A program made the position numbers and the translations under genes. The notes under the pieces are model-generated. The model was not told the origin of the DNA, did no database searches, and was given only the letters and a program-made list of their open reading frames with translations. A DNA stretch of 64,000 nt from Phlegmacium glaucopus (Eukaryota; Basidiomycota; Agaricomycetes; Agaricales; Cortinariaceae): NCBI GenBank assembly GCA_015039465.1, contig MU129986.1:1-64000 (forward strand), in the 5' to 3' direction. Shown here one piece after another: positions 35,716 through 48,459 of this stretch (positions are counted from its first letter, which is position 1; every line of letters starts with the position of its first letter).

Positions 35716-37549
35716 ATGGAAGATCCCTCAGGTTCTGGTGGTTGGCGTTTTGCCCAATGCTTCGGTGATAAAGGCGAAGTAGAAGATATCACAGAGGGTA
35801 CGAACTGGTTCATTTAATCTCAAAGCATGGCGCTTGTATATATGGCGCCTCAGATCCATCGTGCACCACTAATCCCTGATCATAGCCGACATCATATCGA
35901 CCGTCGAGTTTGATTCAACAGGAAACTATCTCGCTACAGGGGACAAGGGTGGACGTGTTGTTCTTTTCGAAAGAAATGAGATGGTATGTAAAATCTCACT
36001 TGTTGACCCTATCTGTGGCTTGTCAGGAGACAAAAGTTCCAGGTGCTTCACGACTTTGAAACTACCATACTTATGCATCTATTTTCCTTTAGAAAAAAGG
36101 ATGCGAATACAAATTTTATACAGAATTTCAATCGCACGAGCCAGAATTCGATTATCTCAAATCGCTCGAAATCGAGGAGAAGATTAATAAGATCAAATGG
36201 TGCAGGCGACAGAATGCAGCACATTTCCTTCTGTCCACAAACGGTATTGATTTTTTATCTGCATGTCTGTTGAGGGGCTGATTGCAATCTTAGATAAAAC
36301 AATCAAACTTTGGAAGGTTTTTGAAAAGTCGTTGCGAGTGGTGTCAGAATCAAACCACTTTGATGGCCAACGCCCTATACCAGCGCCGTCCAACCCAACC
36401 CACTTGAGGCTTCCTCGTATGACACAACAAGACAATATCATTGCGGCCGTGCCTCGGAAAGTTTATTCAAATGCTCATGCCTACCACATACATTCCATCT
36501 CTGTCAATTCCGACCAGGAAACGTACATCTCTGCTGATGATCTACGCATCAATCTTTGGAATCTCAATATCAGCGATCAAAGTTTCAGTAAGTATTCAGC
36601 CGCTTACACTGAACTACCATCTGTGATCATAGAAACGCTCACTTTTGAATAGACATCGTGGATATCAAGCCCGTCAATATGGAGGAACTGACAGAGGTCA
36701 TCACCGCAACCGAATTCCATCCCACCCAATGCAATCTCTTTATGTACTCTAGCTCAAAAAGCAACATCAAGCTTGCGGACATGCGTGACTCAGCGCTTTG
36801 TGATCGACATGCAAAATGTACCTGGTTTTTTACGTAAATGATACAATACTCAGTCAACTTTTTAGGTTTCGAGGAGGAGGAAGACCCTACAGCTCGTTCT
36901 TTCTTTTCCGAGATCATTTCATCGATATCGGATGTCAAATTCAGTCACGATGGTCGCTATATCCTCTCTCGTGATTACCTCTCTTTGAAGATCTGGGACA
37001 TCAACATGGAATCCCGACCTGTCAAGACAATTCCAATCCATGACCATTTGAGAGGCAAACTTTGTGACCTCTACGAAAATGACTGCATTTTCGACAAGTT
37101 CGAGTGCATATGGGGAGGGGATGACAAGTATGTACCTTCAGTTGCCCTACCCCATATATTGCGTCACTTGATTAGTATTACGATACTGACTCCTTTACGT
37201 AGGCATGTGTTGACAGGATCGTACCACAATTACTTCCGGATCTATGATACCGATACCTTGAACGATGTCGTTTTGCAAGCTGACAAATCAGCTTTCAAAG
37301 CGAAGAAAATCGGAGGGCCACTGCCAGGCGCGAAGGCCGGGATAAAGAACGGACCGAGGGTCGGCGGATTAAGGGATGCTATGCAATTGGAGACACTTGA
37401 TTTTAACAAGAAGATATTACACGCCAGTTGGCATCCGCGGGAAAACACGATTGCGGTAAGTAAAAATATCTCATGAGCTACTTTGGCTTTCTGACCGTTG
37501 TGCACAGATCGCTGCGACGAACAATTTATTCTTGTATAGCGCCGCATGA
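35716..37549 (+). CDS. CDC55: PP2A regulatory subunit B55 (Cdc55)
   Basis: The WD40 regulatory subunit that directs protein phosphatase 2A to substrates in mitosis and morphogenesis. It starts [17 protein letters not shown] at 35716, followed by exons with [131 protein letters not shown] and the end [26 protein letters not shown] is at 37547. This is the full B55 order, including the [21 protein letters not shown] hallmark. About eight exons carry GT-AG introns. Complete length and intact motifs suggest a functional housekeeping gene. Confidence 0.95.
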
Positions 37550-38382
37550 ATCCAAGTCGGGGATGCTTAACACTGCCTCAATTGTCATCTTCGAAGCTGT
37601 TTTCCCCCTCCACTCCCTACTTCCCATGCGCTACGAGTATCTTCTTGCAAGATAGATGGGTTCCGAAGCAAGGATACATAACATTATGGACCGATCACAT
37701 CAACGCGAACTTTTACTACCTACTGGTCCCTGGTGTTTTTTTACGTTTCATGGTACATCTACAATCATCGACTTAGTTCACCGTTCGCCAATTCATTATC
37801 CTTTTTCTCTTTGCATACTTACTTGCTCCTTTATACCAACGCCCTATAAGTCTTCATCTCCCTCTTCTCGTTATTCATGTCTCTAGTTTCGTTTAGTCTT
37901 TCCATCCGCACGTTGCATCCTTTCCCTGGCTCTACAATATCCTCGGACCTTTAGCATACTTGCGCTTCCTCTCGCCTTCCCCCCACGCTCTCTTTTTGAT
38001 TCTTATTTATGGTCGTTGTCTCGGTTCATCTTCTATCCTTTCTTGCGCTTTAACTTTAGAAGGACTAGAAAGCCAGAGAGGAAAGGTAGCGGTCACAGGT
38101 GCGCGCTCCCAGTCACATTCAGCCGCATATAAATCTTCTGACATTTTATTTGGAAGGTTTAAGGGAAATGACTAGTGAATGGGTTGAGTGAACAAATAAT
38201 GAATTACAAGACAATAAATATCCTCCTTTGTATCATAATAAATTTTCTCTCTCTGCATTCGATGAGCTCGAAGTATGCGAAAGTAGTTTGACTGCCGTGC
38301 CGCTCCTAAGATATCTTAAGATCACGTGGTTGAGCAGGATGAGGTTGTGATAGTACTATCGAGTCCTTTTCACCCTGATAAT
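37550..38382. other. spacer, pyrimidine-rich
   Basis: C/T-rich sequence (37740-38050) follows CDC55, with no gene-like frame. It presumably includes the CDC55 3' region and the promoter of the RED-like gene. Confidence 0.5.
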
Positions 38383-39972
38383 ATGGACCAAGTGCGCTTG
38401 GTTTAAATATATGTTCTTCTAAATTAATCTCAATTTAACTTTAGGATTCCTTCCGACGCCTTTTGCAAACTCCCCGTCCGGGTGGATCCTCAACTACAGT
38501 AGGAGCAGCACAAGGCTCTCGCGATTCATTGCTTGCTAAACCGTGCGTCCATACATGCTATAAAAATTGCAGTAACATATTCACAGCTTCGCAAAGGAAG
38601 ACTATAAAATCTTCTGAGACTACCTTCAAACCTCGTAAGCTGAAGAAACAAACGGACAGTAAATATCGGGATCGTGCAGGGGAACGCCGTGTTGGAGAAG
38701 GGAACGACTACGCTCATGTACCTCATTATACTGTTGCCGTCACTTATTATATTAATGACTTATTAGGTTGAAGCCATTTATGAAGAATTCGAAAAGAAGA
38801 CTGCAGGTAGCCAGAACAAAGAGGAGGCAAGCTTGGCTTGGCACTGTGTTCTTAAAGTCGTTAACTCTAGATTTTCATAGGTGGAGATTCAACGACGTTA
38901 TCTCGGAGGAGATAGCGAACATTCCATCCTAGTGAAAGGTTTGGACCACTCGTTGCTGGAACAAAATAAGGCCAGAGCAGCATTGTCTACTGAGGATGTT
39001 GATGCGCTGGAAGAAGCCTTTATGGAAGCGACATCTCACACGCCGATAAACGTCCCTAAAAAACGTACTCGAGAGGAACTTCTACGGGATCTAAAAGAAC
39101 AGAGGGCCAGGAATACAGAGCAAGGCCCCAAAACTGCTGACGAAGAAGTACGATTACTAGAAGAGGCTAAACAAAAAGGAAAATTCAAACCTATCGGATT
39201 CAAACCAATAGACTCGATCTCTGAGGTCAAGAAAAAGAAAGCAAAACGTGGTGTGGACAAAGCGGAAAGAAAGCATAAGAAACGAAAAGTTGACAATGAA
39301 GTCTTAGCTAACAAGGCAGGTGGCAAAGACAACTCGTTGATGCCTCCACCTCCGGTACCTACAACGGCACAACCAAATCCCAAGACGCCTGAACCAGAAG
39401 AACCCATCAATGACGATTTCAACATCTTTGCAGATGCAGGCGAATACGAGGGTATTGATGTCGATGATGATGACGACGATGAAAATGTGCCTAGGGTTGC
39501 TCGAGAAACGGAAGAAAGAGATGAATCATCTAGTTCCATGGCACCCCGACGTTGGATACCCGGTGATGAAACAGAAGCCCCACGTACCAAACCTTCAATA
39601 CCATCGCTTTCAGATGTAACAGTGCAATCTCCGCCATCCCACAAGGTGGTAAGCGACGACGAGTCTGGCGACGAACAACCAATGCGTCTTGTTCCTCTTT
39701 CAAGTTCTGCTCTGCCTTCCATTAAGGACTTCTTGGCGATGGACCAGGCAGCTGGTTCTTATGACAAGAAAAAGAAGGGAAAAAATAAAAAGAAGGCTGC
39801 AGGAGACGACCATAATGACGAAGGTCAAAAACAGAAGACTGTTGAGGCCAAGGTGGATCGAGACTATAAACGGTCAATCACACCATTATTTTCCACTTTG
39901 CTTCAGGCTTATGGTTGTCTCTCTAGGTTGAAGTCATATACCGACAAAAAGACAGCAGTAGGCAATAAATGA
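38383..39972 (+). CDS. RED-like (IK/SMU2) spliceosome-associated protein
   Basis: Nuclear factor of the RED family, which works with SMU1 in B-complex spliceosome activation. A tiny first exon, MDQ (38383-38391), joins DSFRRLLQTPRPGG; then KPRKLKKQ..KYRDRAGERRVGEGNDYAH, VEAIYEEFEKK, and VEIQRRYLGGDSEHSILVKGLDHSLLEQNKARA, the core of the RED N-domain. The remainder is Lys-rich and acidic (AKRGVDKAERKHKKRK; a DDDDDDEN run) and ends LKSYTDKK. The intron 38827-38880 uses a GC donor (GAG|GCAAGC), which alone keeps the frame KEE|VEIQRR. The last intron (about 39871-39927) is a multiple of three and open, so retention would be silent for the frame. Confidence 0.85.
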
Positions 39973-40114
39973 TTGACCTCCTGCCACCAGGCTCGATCCC
40001 GCAGAATCGAACTATCTACTTGTCCCTTTGACAAGCGTAGTACATGCATTTAAAAGTAGGTGCGCCTAAGACTGTAGGTACGTAGTGATAGCTTTCGAGC
40101 TGATGGATCAACAA

Positions 40115-43100
40115 CTACTGTGAAGGATGACCGCCAAGTATCTTATTGATAGTGTTTGTCCGTAGTGCCGTGTCTGCGAAGAGGGCTCGTACGAGATTCA
40201 CAAGTTCATCAACCTCAAAGTCCACCAGGGCACCCTGCTCAAAAAGATATGTAATGTCGGCCAAGGAAGCCTCCTATAATTTCATTCAATCCTAGTCAAA
40301 AAGTCAATTCTCGGTGACAAGAAGAAAAGACAGACCAAAAGCTCTGAGAGATATGAAAATTTGAGCCATGTAGGCACATAGGCGACAACAAAAGAAGGCT
40401 GCAGTAATTAAGTATCATGGTATTAGCATAGACAGACACAAAGCAACAAAAGTTGAGTACTCCTTACTTGTTCGGGATCTTCGCAGAAAAGTCCCTCCAG
40501 AGCATTGAGGATATGACACAATTCGCTGAGTCTATGTGACTCTAGTTCTGGAATGTCATATAGTGCAAGAACATCTTGGAGAACTCTTGAAAGAGCAGCA
40601 TCTGTCACTGAACCGATGGCGTCATAGTACCTACTCTTTGCAAGTATTTCCTGTGTAGACCCTGTCTAAGTAACTCGGTATGCAAACTGCCAGAATTAAA
40701 CGTACTTTGAGTCGTGGAGCAAGCCGCTTGATGTCTTTGAGGGCTTGATTAACAGCTGTTTCGCATTCATCGTACCGATCTTGGTCGCTTGTGTCAATAA
40801 ATCCTCGAGCACCGTCAGTCAGTAACTTGTCCACAGCCCGCCGTTGTTGTTCCTAAGTGAAACGAAGAGTCAGTCATATAAAAATCAAGCGGAAAATGGC
40901 CATCTGCACAATTGCTTCATTGAACCAACTTTCACTCAATAACTGGAGGTGATGTCTGCATTCCGAAAGCCGATCTTTCAGGATTGACTGTCCGTATATG
41001 GTGTCTTCGATCTGTTGCACTGCATTTGCCATGTACAGGCAACTATTTGAGAACAACATCCCATGTTCAGGTAATTTCAGATCTTTGGCGAACTTGACAG
41101 GATACAAAGCTTGGTAGAGGTCCAAAATAGCGGATGCCGATTGAGAGAGAATAGTTCCTGGGGCTGGAACGGTGTCTTTCGAGGTTGGGAAGAGATTTGA
41201 AGCATAGAATAGTTTGCTCTCGTCGATGGCGGTTTCTACCATGCGCATAAATCGTTTCGTCCGTTTTGGAACTTGATAGTATTCTTTCGGCACAACCATA
41301 GTCGTCAGATCTGCGGGACGTTTCACTCCTTTTACGCGTCCAGAATTAGTAATATCTTTAGGTTGGGATTGCGGAACTGGTTTCGGGGACGGTGGTGAAG
41401 ATATTATGCGTCGAGGTATTTCGTGGATGGATGGTGAAATCAAGGGTGAATTGGTGGCGGAAGAGCTACCACCATTTAGGTGTTTTTTGTTTTTGGAGGC
41501 CAATTTCTCGAGTCGCGTGGCTGCCTTTGGGGAGGTGAAGGAAGGGGAGGCGAAGGAAGAGGAAAGAGTTGGAGGTGGGGGTTCAGGTCGTGAGTCCAAT
41601 TCATCGGAATCTGACCAAGGATCATCCCATGCGTTATCCTCTGGTATTATCTCTACACCTGGTGCTTCCTCCACCTCTGGTGTCTCTATCGGTAGGTCTT
41701 GATCCTCATTCCATCCCCAGGCGTCTGCAGGATCTACATCTTCATCGCCGTTTATATTTTGTTTCTCACCAATGTCCATAGCTATTGGTGGTGTCTCAGG
41801 TTCAAGTTCTTCCCTATGTTCCTCTTCTACTGGCGTCGTAGCATCCATGTCGTCATCGAAGCCCCAACCGTCAGCATTTCCTTCAAGTGGGTTAGAAGTG
41901 GTTGGTTCATCGAAACCCCATGCATCGTCCTTGAGATCTTCATCTTGAATGGGAACAGCAGATCGAGATGTTTCTAAACCACCACCATCGACTATAACTT
42001 TGAAGGTATCTTTAGCATCGCCTCCTTCGACAATATCTTTCCGGGCAAGCTCAAGAATTTCAATGCGTCTTCGCCGTTCATAGTGGCCCGAGACGCCATC
42101 AGACCATGCTTTGATAACGCCTTCGTTCCCAAGCCTCTCAAGCAGCTTGCTGATATGGTTTTCTTCAAATAGTACAGCTCGTTTGAGAAGAGATAGGAAT
42201 GAGGGCAGAAGGCCAAAAGATGAGGGAAGTGAGGGCATGAGGAGATTGTTTAGAACACTAGTGGCGATTGGTTTGCTCAAGGAGCGAGTGAACTGGATTC
42301 CTTCTGACTCAGGAAGCTGAGGAAGTAAATGGGAACATAGAAAATCCAGGATACGTGATATATTGTCTAGGCGAGAGCTTAGATCTTCGGTATTCGGCGG
42401 CGAGGGCGTTAATGTCAACTTGAATTCATTAGGGTTGGAGGCATCGATATTTAGAGCGTACGGTTGTTTTAAAACATGATCGATGAAATATGACAAGAAA
42501 TCTCGACGAAGAGTGCTGACATGATTTGACAAGGACCCGGTCGAAAGAGACTTAAATATTGCATGAAGGTCGAGAACCGTGTCCGATTGGCGTACTAGAA
42601 GTCTGTTCAGTAGAACTCAGACCGTAAGATAGACAACATGCCTTGGACAAGGGTCCGTATAATAAACACTGCCGGCGTAATGACAACGCTCCTTGAGTAG
42701 GCGTCGTTCAGTTGGTCCTCAATGCGGGCACTAGAAGCACGGAACTTTTGCTGAAAGGTAACAGCTCTTGGTAAACGAGCCGTCGGACAGCCAACCACCA
42801 CCTACCTTCAAATCTTCGACTACAGTAGTTTGTTTTAAAGATTCCGGCAGGCTGTCAAGTAGCTGTTGCACTCTCACAGACTCTTTTACAGCTTCTGGCA
42901 GCTTCCCAGCAGAGACCAAGGACACGACAGAAGAATATGCATTCCTGCATTGTAGAAGATATGAGAAAGCTTCATGGACGACTTCAGCATCGCTCGCATC
43001 CTGAGCTAAAGCTGCATGGGCCGTTAAAGTGTTCACCAATGTGGGGAGAATACCTTCCTGAACAGGTTTCAGCTTCGTTAGAAAGATAAGGTATTGAAAA

Positions 43101-43462
43101 GTACCTTGGGGTCGGAAATTGTATTACACAGGTCATCCAGTTGACTTGTAAGAGCTGCGAATTCTGTCTGCACTGATCTCGATGTCTCGAGTTGTTGTTG
43201 GAATTTGGGAAGTTCGGATTGTATACGGTCATGTATATGTTGCTATAATCCATAGCGTAGCATTAGACCAAAGTTGAAGCAGTAAATGACAGCACCACAC
43301 CTTCGTCAATTGGATTGATTCGTCCAGTTCGCGAATCCACGATGATGCCAAAGAAGAGTTCAATGTCTCATTGGTTGATGCATCGATTTTGTATAGTATT
43401 TTAGAAGACACATCAACAGGCGTAGGTCGTTTAGGTAGATGGTCTGGTATTGGAAAGGCCAT
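40115..43462 (-). CDS. ZW10/Dsl1-type tethering and kinetochore protein
   Basis: Member of the ZW10 family: part of the ER-Golgi (NRZ/Dsl1) tether and, in animals, of the RZZ kinetochore complex. It starts MAFPIPDHLPKRPTPVDVSSKIL at 43462; N-terminal coiled-coil exons follow (IHDRIQSELPKFQQQLETS; VQQLLDSLPESL), then the large exon 42532-40874 with LSNHVSTLRRDFLSYFIDHVL, an acidic centre containing three Trp motifs (DDAWGFDE, ADGWGFDDD, ADAWGWNED) plus NAWDDPWSD, and the C-domain (ILDLYQALYP, NSCLYMANAVQQIE). Short exons to the TAG at 40115 follow. The intron 42595-42641 has a GC donor (CAAG|GCATGT), which restores the frame VQ|VRQSD. About seven exons; no damage seen. Confidence 0.85.
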
Positions 43463-43552
43463 TGTGGAAAACCAGGAACGAAGAGTGGGTAAAGCTGAAT
43501 CCCTGATGGCACCACGTGGACAGTAGAGTATAACTTAACGCTCAACCTCATC

Positions 43553-43931
43553 ATGCTCAGTCGCCTTCTTCTCCTGCTAGCCACTATAACGACTCTTCAT
43601 GGTGTGTACTGTGTATCTCAAAGCAAAACTTAACCTCACATACCTTGGCAGCCGCCTTTTCAACCTACGAACGTGAGCTGAATCACAAACTTACGTGAAA
43701 TGCTCTCTTAAATCTTACCCAATACCAGACTTTTCCCATCTAAAGGCCCTCGGACGACCGGAAGGCCCAATTCCTCAAGATGTAATTGCTCTTAATTTGA
43801 GTACATGTGGTACCGCTCTTCAGCTCAAATATTTTTTAGATTGTCATCGAATGCTTTATTGGCCTATTATCGGGAATACTTGGAGCAAGCTTGAATGCTC
43901 CTCCGTTAAAACAAATTACATGGGCGAGTGA
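43553..43931 (+). CDS. possible small secreted protein, weak
   Basis: ATG at 43553, only 90 bp from the ZW10 start on the other strand, opens a typical signal-peptide-like stretch (MLSRLLLLLATITTLHA) ending at a GTGTGT donor; an acceptor near 43651 gives AAFSTYERELNH. A following frame (43695-43931) has DVIALNLSTCGTALQLKYFLDC, but I could not join it with consensus splice sites. It may be a degraded gene or mere chance; no family is recognised. Confidence 0.3.
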
Positions 43932-46596
43932 AATGCAAAAGCAGTGCGTTACAACCTTTGAACGACAAAAATTTCTATCTCCTAACAAGACTATCGGTTT
44001 ATAGTAAGATAGATGAAATGGAATCCAGACTTAGTTTCGCCAACTACCTCAACAAAGGGAAACGGATATTTTCTCCATCTCTCACTATACATAAACGAGA
44101 TCAATAGCAATCTCCATTCCACAGGCGTCTTTCTAAAGTTGACCGAACTTCAAAGCTTCACCCGCGATGCCGACGTATGACTAAAATGCATGACCTCCAC
44201 CTCATAGCATACAAATTTTTGAGCCTCATTTTGTCATCCGTTAGTATGGCCTTGGTGCCTTACCTTCATTCTGCTAGTGACATGGTCATAGTCGCTTAGT
44301 CAGTCCGCAAGTTGTCTGCAAGTATACCTCGGGAAAATATCTCGTCGGCAAAAACGTGCTTGTTAACTGACAAAGGCGATAATAACATGTATATGAATAA
44401 TCAATCAATACGAATAAAAAAAAATTACGAATTTTATTAGTCTGACTACGGGAGGCTGATCTTGAATGATGATAACACTAAAACGAGTGCCGGACTATAA
44501 ACGAAGAAAGAATATAGAAATCGGTGTAGGTATACGTGAAAATTAAGTTAAGATGGAAAAATCGGGTTTCTGATCCGAGATCAAAGTGAAAAAACATCAT
44601 GAATCGCAAACCGCCACACAATCCTGGACCGATGTTTGTCATCCAGCTTGTGTCAACTGCTTCAGAACAAGTTCATTATCTCGGGAATACAGTACTTCCA
44701 CGACTGTAGCTCATCCCGCTGTGTCGAAGCCACGAACAACTTCATCTGTTGCTTCGATGGAACAGGCAACAGATTCGGAGGTATAACCCACGTCTAATTC
44801 CCCGGGCCGTCTTAAATAAACCGTAAGTATATAATATCTTTCTACTCAATCCTCCTTAAATCTCTTTAACCTCTGTTGCATTATCACGAAATTCCGGACG
44901 GACCATACGATTTCTCCGAGACTTTGATCCAAAGTTATTCAGGCAGTCGCACGACATGAATCTGACAGGGTATGACTCTGGTACTGAAATGGATATGCCT
45001 GTAACCGGACCGTCAAAATGAGCAAGCCGGCCTGTATAAGTAGCGGGACTTCCCGTGAGTGAGCGAGCGTTACATAATACATTGTTTCGGATATTTCCGT
45101 ACAACTGGAAAGAGTAAATGGGTGTCCAAATTAGGAAGGTCAAGATTTTGGCAAAGTGTCCGGCAATGGGTCATCCTCGTCGTTCCTTTGTCCTTACTCT
45201 CATCTGCACACTATGTACTATGCCCCAAACCTCAATGAAAAGCTCAATTACTTTCATACTTGTCCCTCAGCTGAAAATTTCGTCCTCGTATCGATAGTCA
45301 TACCCCAGGAACGCAACCATGGACGTGCTTTGGCAAAATCTTTCCAGTTGTACGGAAATGTCCGAAACAACGCTCACTCACGGAAAGTCCCGGAATACAG
45401 GTCGTCAAATCGACGCTTTGCCCATTTTGACGATCTGTCACAGGTCTATGGATATGGTGCATCCATCCATCCCCATCATCATCATCTCCTGCCTGCCTGG
45501 CAAACAATTTTGTGATGTGATTGAACTCATTGATGATGTCGACTACCATTTTCGACTCTTGCATATGGGGTATTGAACCGATCTTCCAACACCGTTTACA
45601 AACTGCTTTTGCCTTGTCATGTCCCCCTTGTACCCGAATGTACGTCAGGCGCCCCCTGTAAAAGCTTTAGATGATCTTTGAAGAAGTCTCGAACCCATGA
45701 GCGATTGGCTGGGAGTAGCCGGCTAGCCAAAGTTGGGTTCATTCAAGTTGTTGCATATGATGTACATGGAAAGAATTATAACGGTCCGATATTGGTGAGG
45801 AAGAAACAATATGTGATCATGGGTTGTCTGTAGGCTCGAGCACACTTATCGATGGGATAGGATAGGTTACTAAGGATAGTACATATCTAAGAAGAATTGG
45901 GAGAAAGGGTGTTATCAATGAGTCGTCAATGACCGAGTCCTGACGGCTTGGCATCATGGATACTAGCACCCGGTCATCGCTCGTTCTTTGAAGATTAAAA
46001 TATTGAAACTGGTCACTTGAGTAAATTGGATCCCTGCCTTAGTACTATAAATTTCATAGCTTACCTTTTGCGTCTGAGTCCATCATGGAAGTTCCGGAAC
46101 CCATGCAGCCACGCGTACGCGCTTTACACTCCTATTCGGAATTCCTCTCAAGACGCTGCCTCTTCCAGCTTCATACTTCAAAATATAAATTTCCTTCCAG
46201 TCCGCGATGATTCCTTCACTGCCAGCCTGAATCTGATTATTATGATAATGCTTGCAACGTTACATGATAGCAAAGGTTGTCTTCCGCTGAGTGGAGTACA
46301 TGATCTTGGCAGAGAATCTCGCCCACAAGACTCCCAACGCTTCCAGCCCGAAGTTTCTCCAGTCGGAACTGGGGTTCCTACACGCGGGACTACGGGATGC
46401 AATAATAACTTATTGATAATGCAAGGTTTATATTGGGCCTTTTAATCACGCTCCCTGTTTCTCCCGACACATTCCCATAACGGTAACTTGCTTCTGTGAT
46501 TGCAGAATGCCTATTATTAATTCGCCATAACCATACTATGCCTTATAAAGACGAGCGCTAGTAAGTAATGCACTGTATCTTCAAAGTTGCCCAATC
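43932..46596. other. spacer with imperfect foldback
   Basis: About 2.7 kb without a supported gene. It contains an imperfect inverted repeat (44985-45157 against 45327-45461) and several short frames with no motifs. The last 150 bp are presumably the promoter of the zinc-transporter gene. Confidence 0.5.
44985..45461. repeat. imperfect inverted repeat, arms about 135-170 bp
   Basis: The reverse complement of 44985-45157 matches 45327-45461 in blocks: TTTCCAGTTGTACGGAAAT, TCCGAAACAA, CGCTCACTCACGG, AAGTCCCG, ATTTTGACG and TATCCAT/ATGGATA-type ends. The left arm has insertions of about 12-25 bp. The spacer is about 170 bp. It is probably an old foldback transposon remnant. Confidence 0.7.
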
Positions 46597-48459
46597 ATGA
46601 AAAAAACGACTCGGTTAGGAATAGTTCTCGCAATCAGCCTTGCCTTTTTCGCAGCAGAAGTAGCAGGTGCGTCATCTTTCATCGAAGGACTCTGAAACTA
46701 GCTCTAAATTATTGATCAATTAGTGGGATTTAGGACGAAGAGTTTGGCTTTGCTTGCAGACGCAGTTCGTTATTTCCTTTACCGCGCGCGCTCGTAAACG
46801 TTGCTGACCCATGTGATTGTCGTGCATAGTTCCATTATTTCAATGTACGCAAAATTTTCAGGGCAATATGAACTGAATCTAATCACTCGGTTTTCCAGGA
46901 TGTTGTGTCATAGTGCGTTCCTGATGTCAGTCTTTCATGAGTATCATGTTCATCTCCGAAATAAAGTGCCATCGCATTTGCTGCAGCATACGTACGTCCA
47001 TTCTTTGAGCTCGGATTCATGCAAACGCCTGACCGCCGTGTATTCTAAATATACACTGTACAGCTCCATGAACGAGGACAACACGTGAGTTTGGGGGGGC
47101 GCATGTTTTGTTGACCTCAATTTCCTCTTTTCCTTTTTCCAGACGCATAGTTTCACTTACGCCTTCCACCGCGCCGAACTAGTCGGTATGAAACTCTAAA
47201 TCGCATAATGACAGAGTGTGCCATATGCTCATGCTTCTATAGGTGCCTTTTTCAACGGCGTTTTCCTTCTGGCTTTGGCACTGTCAATTTGTTTGCAGTC
47301 AATTGAACGTTTCGTTCATGTGGAGACAGTTGACTCTCCCATGCTTGTCCTCATCGTGGCATGTGTCGGTCTAAGCCTGAATATCATTAGTGCATTTGTA
47401 ATTCATGGTGAGTTCCTAATGCTCTTAATACCTTTTAAATTCGATTGTAATGAATAATATTCAGAACATCATGGCCATAGCCATGGAACCTCCATCCGGG
47501 CTGATCCATATGAACCTCGAAAGATTAACTATCAGCGAGACCCCATCGTAAGTACACAACCCAGATCTTTCTCTGGGATCTGAAAACTAGTTGACCAATG
47601 TCAGCATGCTACACACAATCATACAATTCACCCTCCAGTTGAAGTACCGCAACACGACCTCGGTCTCCTCGGCGTGCTCATCCACCTTCTCGGCGATGCA
47701 GCGAATAGTATGCTATCGTCCACTAATATTCACGAACGTATCTGACGAACTGTCAGATGTTGGGGTTATTGTGGCCGCTCTTATAATGATGGACCTTGAT
47801 TCTCCGAAGCGCTTTTACGCAGACCCTGCCGTATCTCTTGGGATCAGTCTCATTATTTTTGGTAGTGCAATTCCGATGAGTATGTATGTCTACTGTCGGG
47901 GAAGAGAATATACCCTAAGAAAATTATTTTTAAACTCAACCGCAGCTCTCAGGTCTGGAAGGATCCTTTTAGAGGCTTCTCCGATACATTTAGACCTCGC
48001 AAAGGTGAAAGAGGACCTTCTCTCGGTACGTTCTCTTTTGCGTGAATTTACTCTGACTTGACTAACATCTAGGCCTATAGATTCCCGATGTACTTTCGAT
48101 ACACGATCTCCATGTCTGGCACTTGTCTCAGTCGTAAGTAGCATCCCCATTCGTTATAATACTTAGGTCACCTATCACCCCCACCTTATTTTAGGGTTAT
48201 TCTAGGGTCCCTTCACGTTTGTGTCCCCGTCAACACATCGCTTAAACAATGGGAGACGACTGAGAGATACCTGCAATATTGTTTTGAAGAATATGGAATC
48301 AACCATGTCACAATTTCGCCCGAAATTCAACCAGATCCTCTAGCTCTTAAGGACTCGAGTGAAGGGATGGCTGGGCGTTGTAGATGCTCTTCCGAAGATG
48401 ACTTTGGGTGTGCCGTCAGTGCGTTAAACAAACGAAAACTGGTTACGGCTACTGTGTAA
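46597..48459 (+). CDS. cation diffusion facilitator (zinc transporter, ZRC1/ZnT type)
   Basis: Zn2+/H+ antiporter that loads zinc into the vacuole or secretory organelles. Exons: 46597-46666, 46734-46764, 46830-46844, 46899-46912, 46967-46991, 47064-47084, 47143-47185, 47243-47407, 47465-47547, 47605-47707, 47757-47879, 47946 onward, then 48081 onward and a last exon to TAA at 48457-48459. The joined protein reads through ALLADAFHYFNDVVSYAIAF (zinc site in TM2, HxxxD), SFTYAFHRAELVGAFFNGVF, a His-rich loop (EHHGHSHG and HATHNHTIHP), HLLGDAANN (zinc site in TM5), and the cytosolic domain SIHDLHVWHLSQS. Every join is in phase, so the gene looks intact despite four exons of only 14-25 nt. Confidence 0.88.

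Noticed and set aside
39036..39722. 228-codon minus-strand frame rich in Ser
   Set aside because: It is the antisense of the Lys/Asp/Glu-rich part of the RED-like gene; no motif of its own.
46801..47088. 95-codon plus-strand frame and the idea that the zinc transporter is broken here
   Set aside because: In-phase joining of four very short exons explains the region and gives conserved CDF sequence, so the long frame is incidental.
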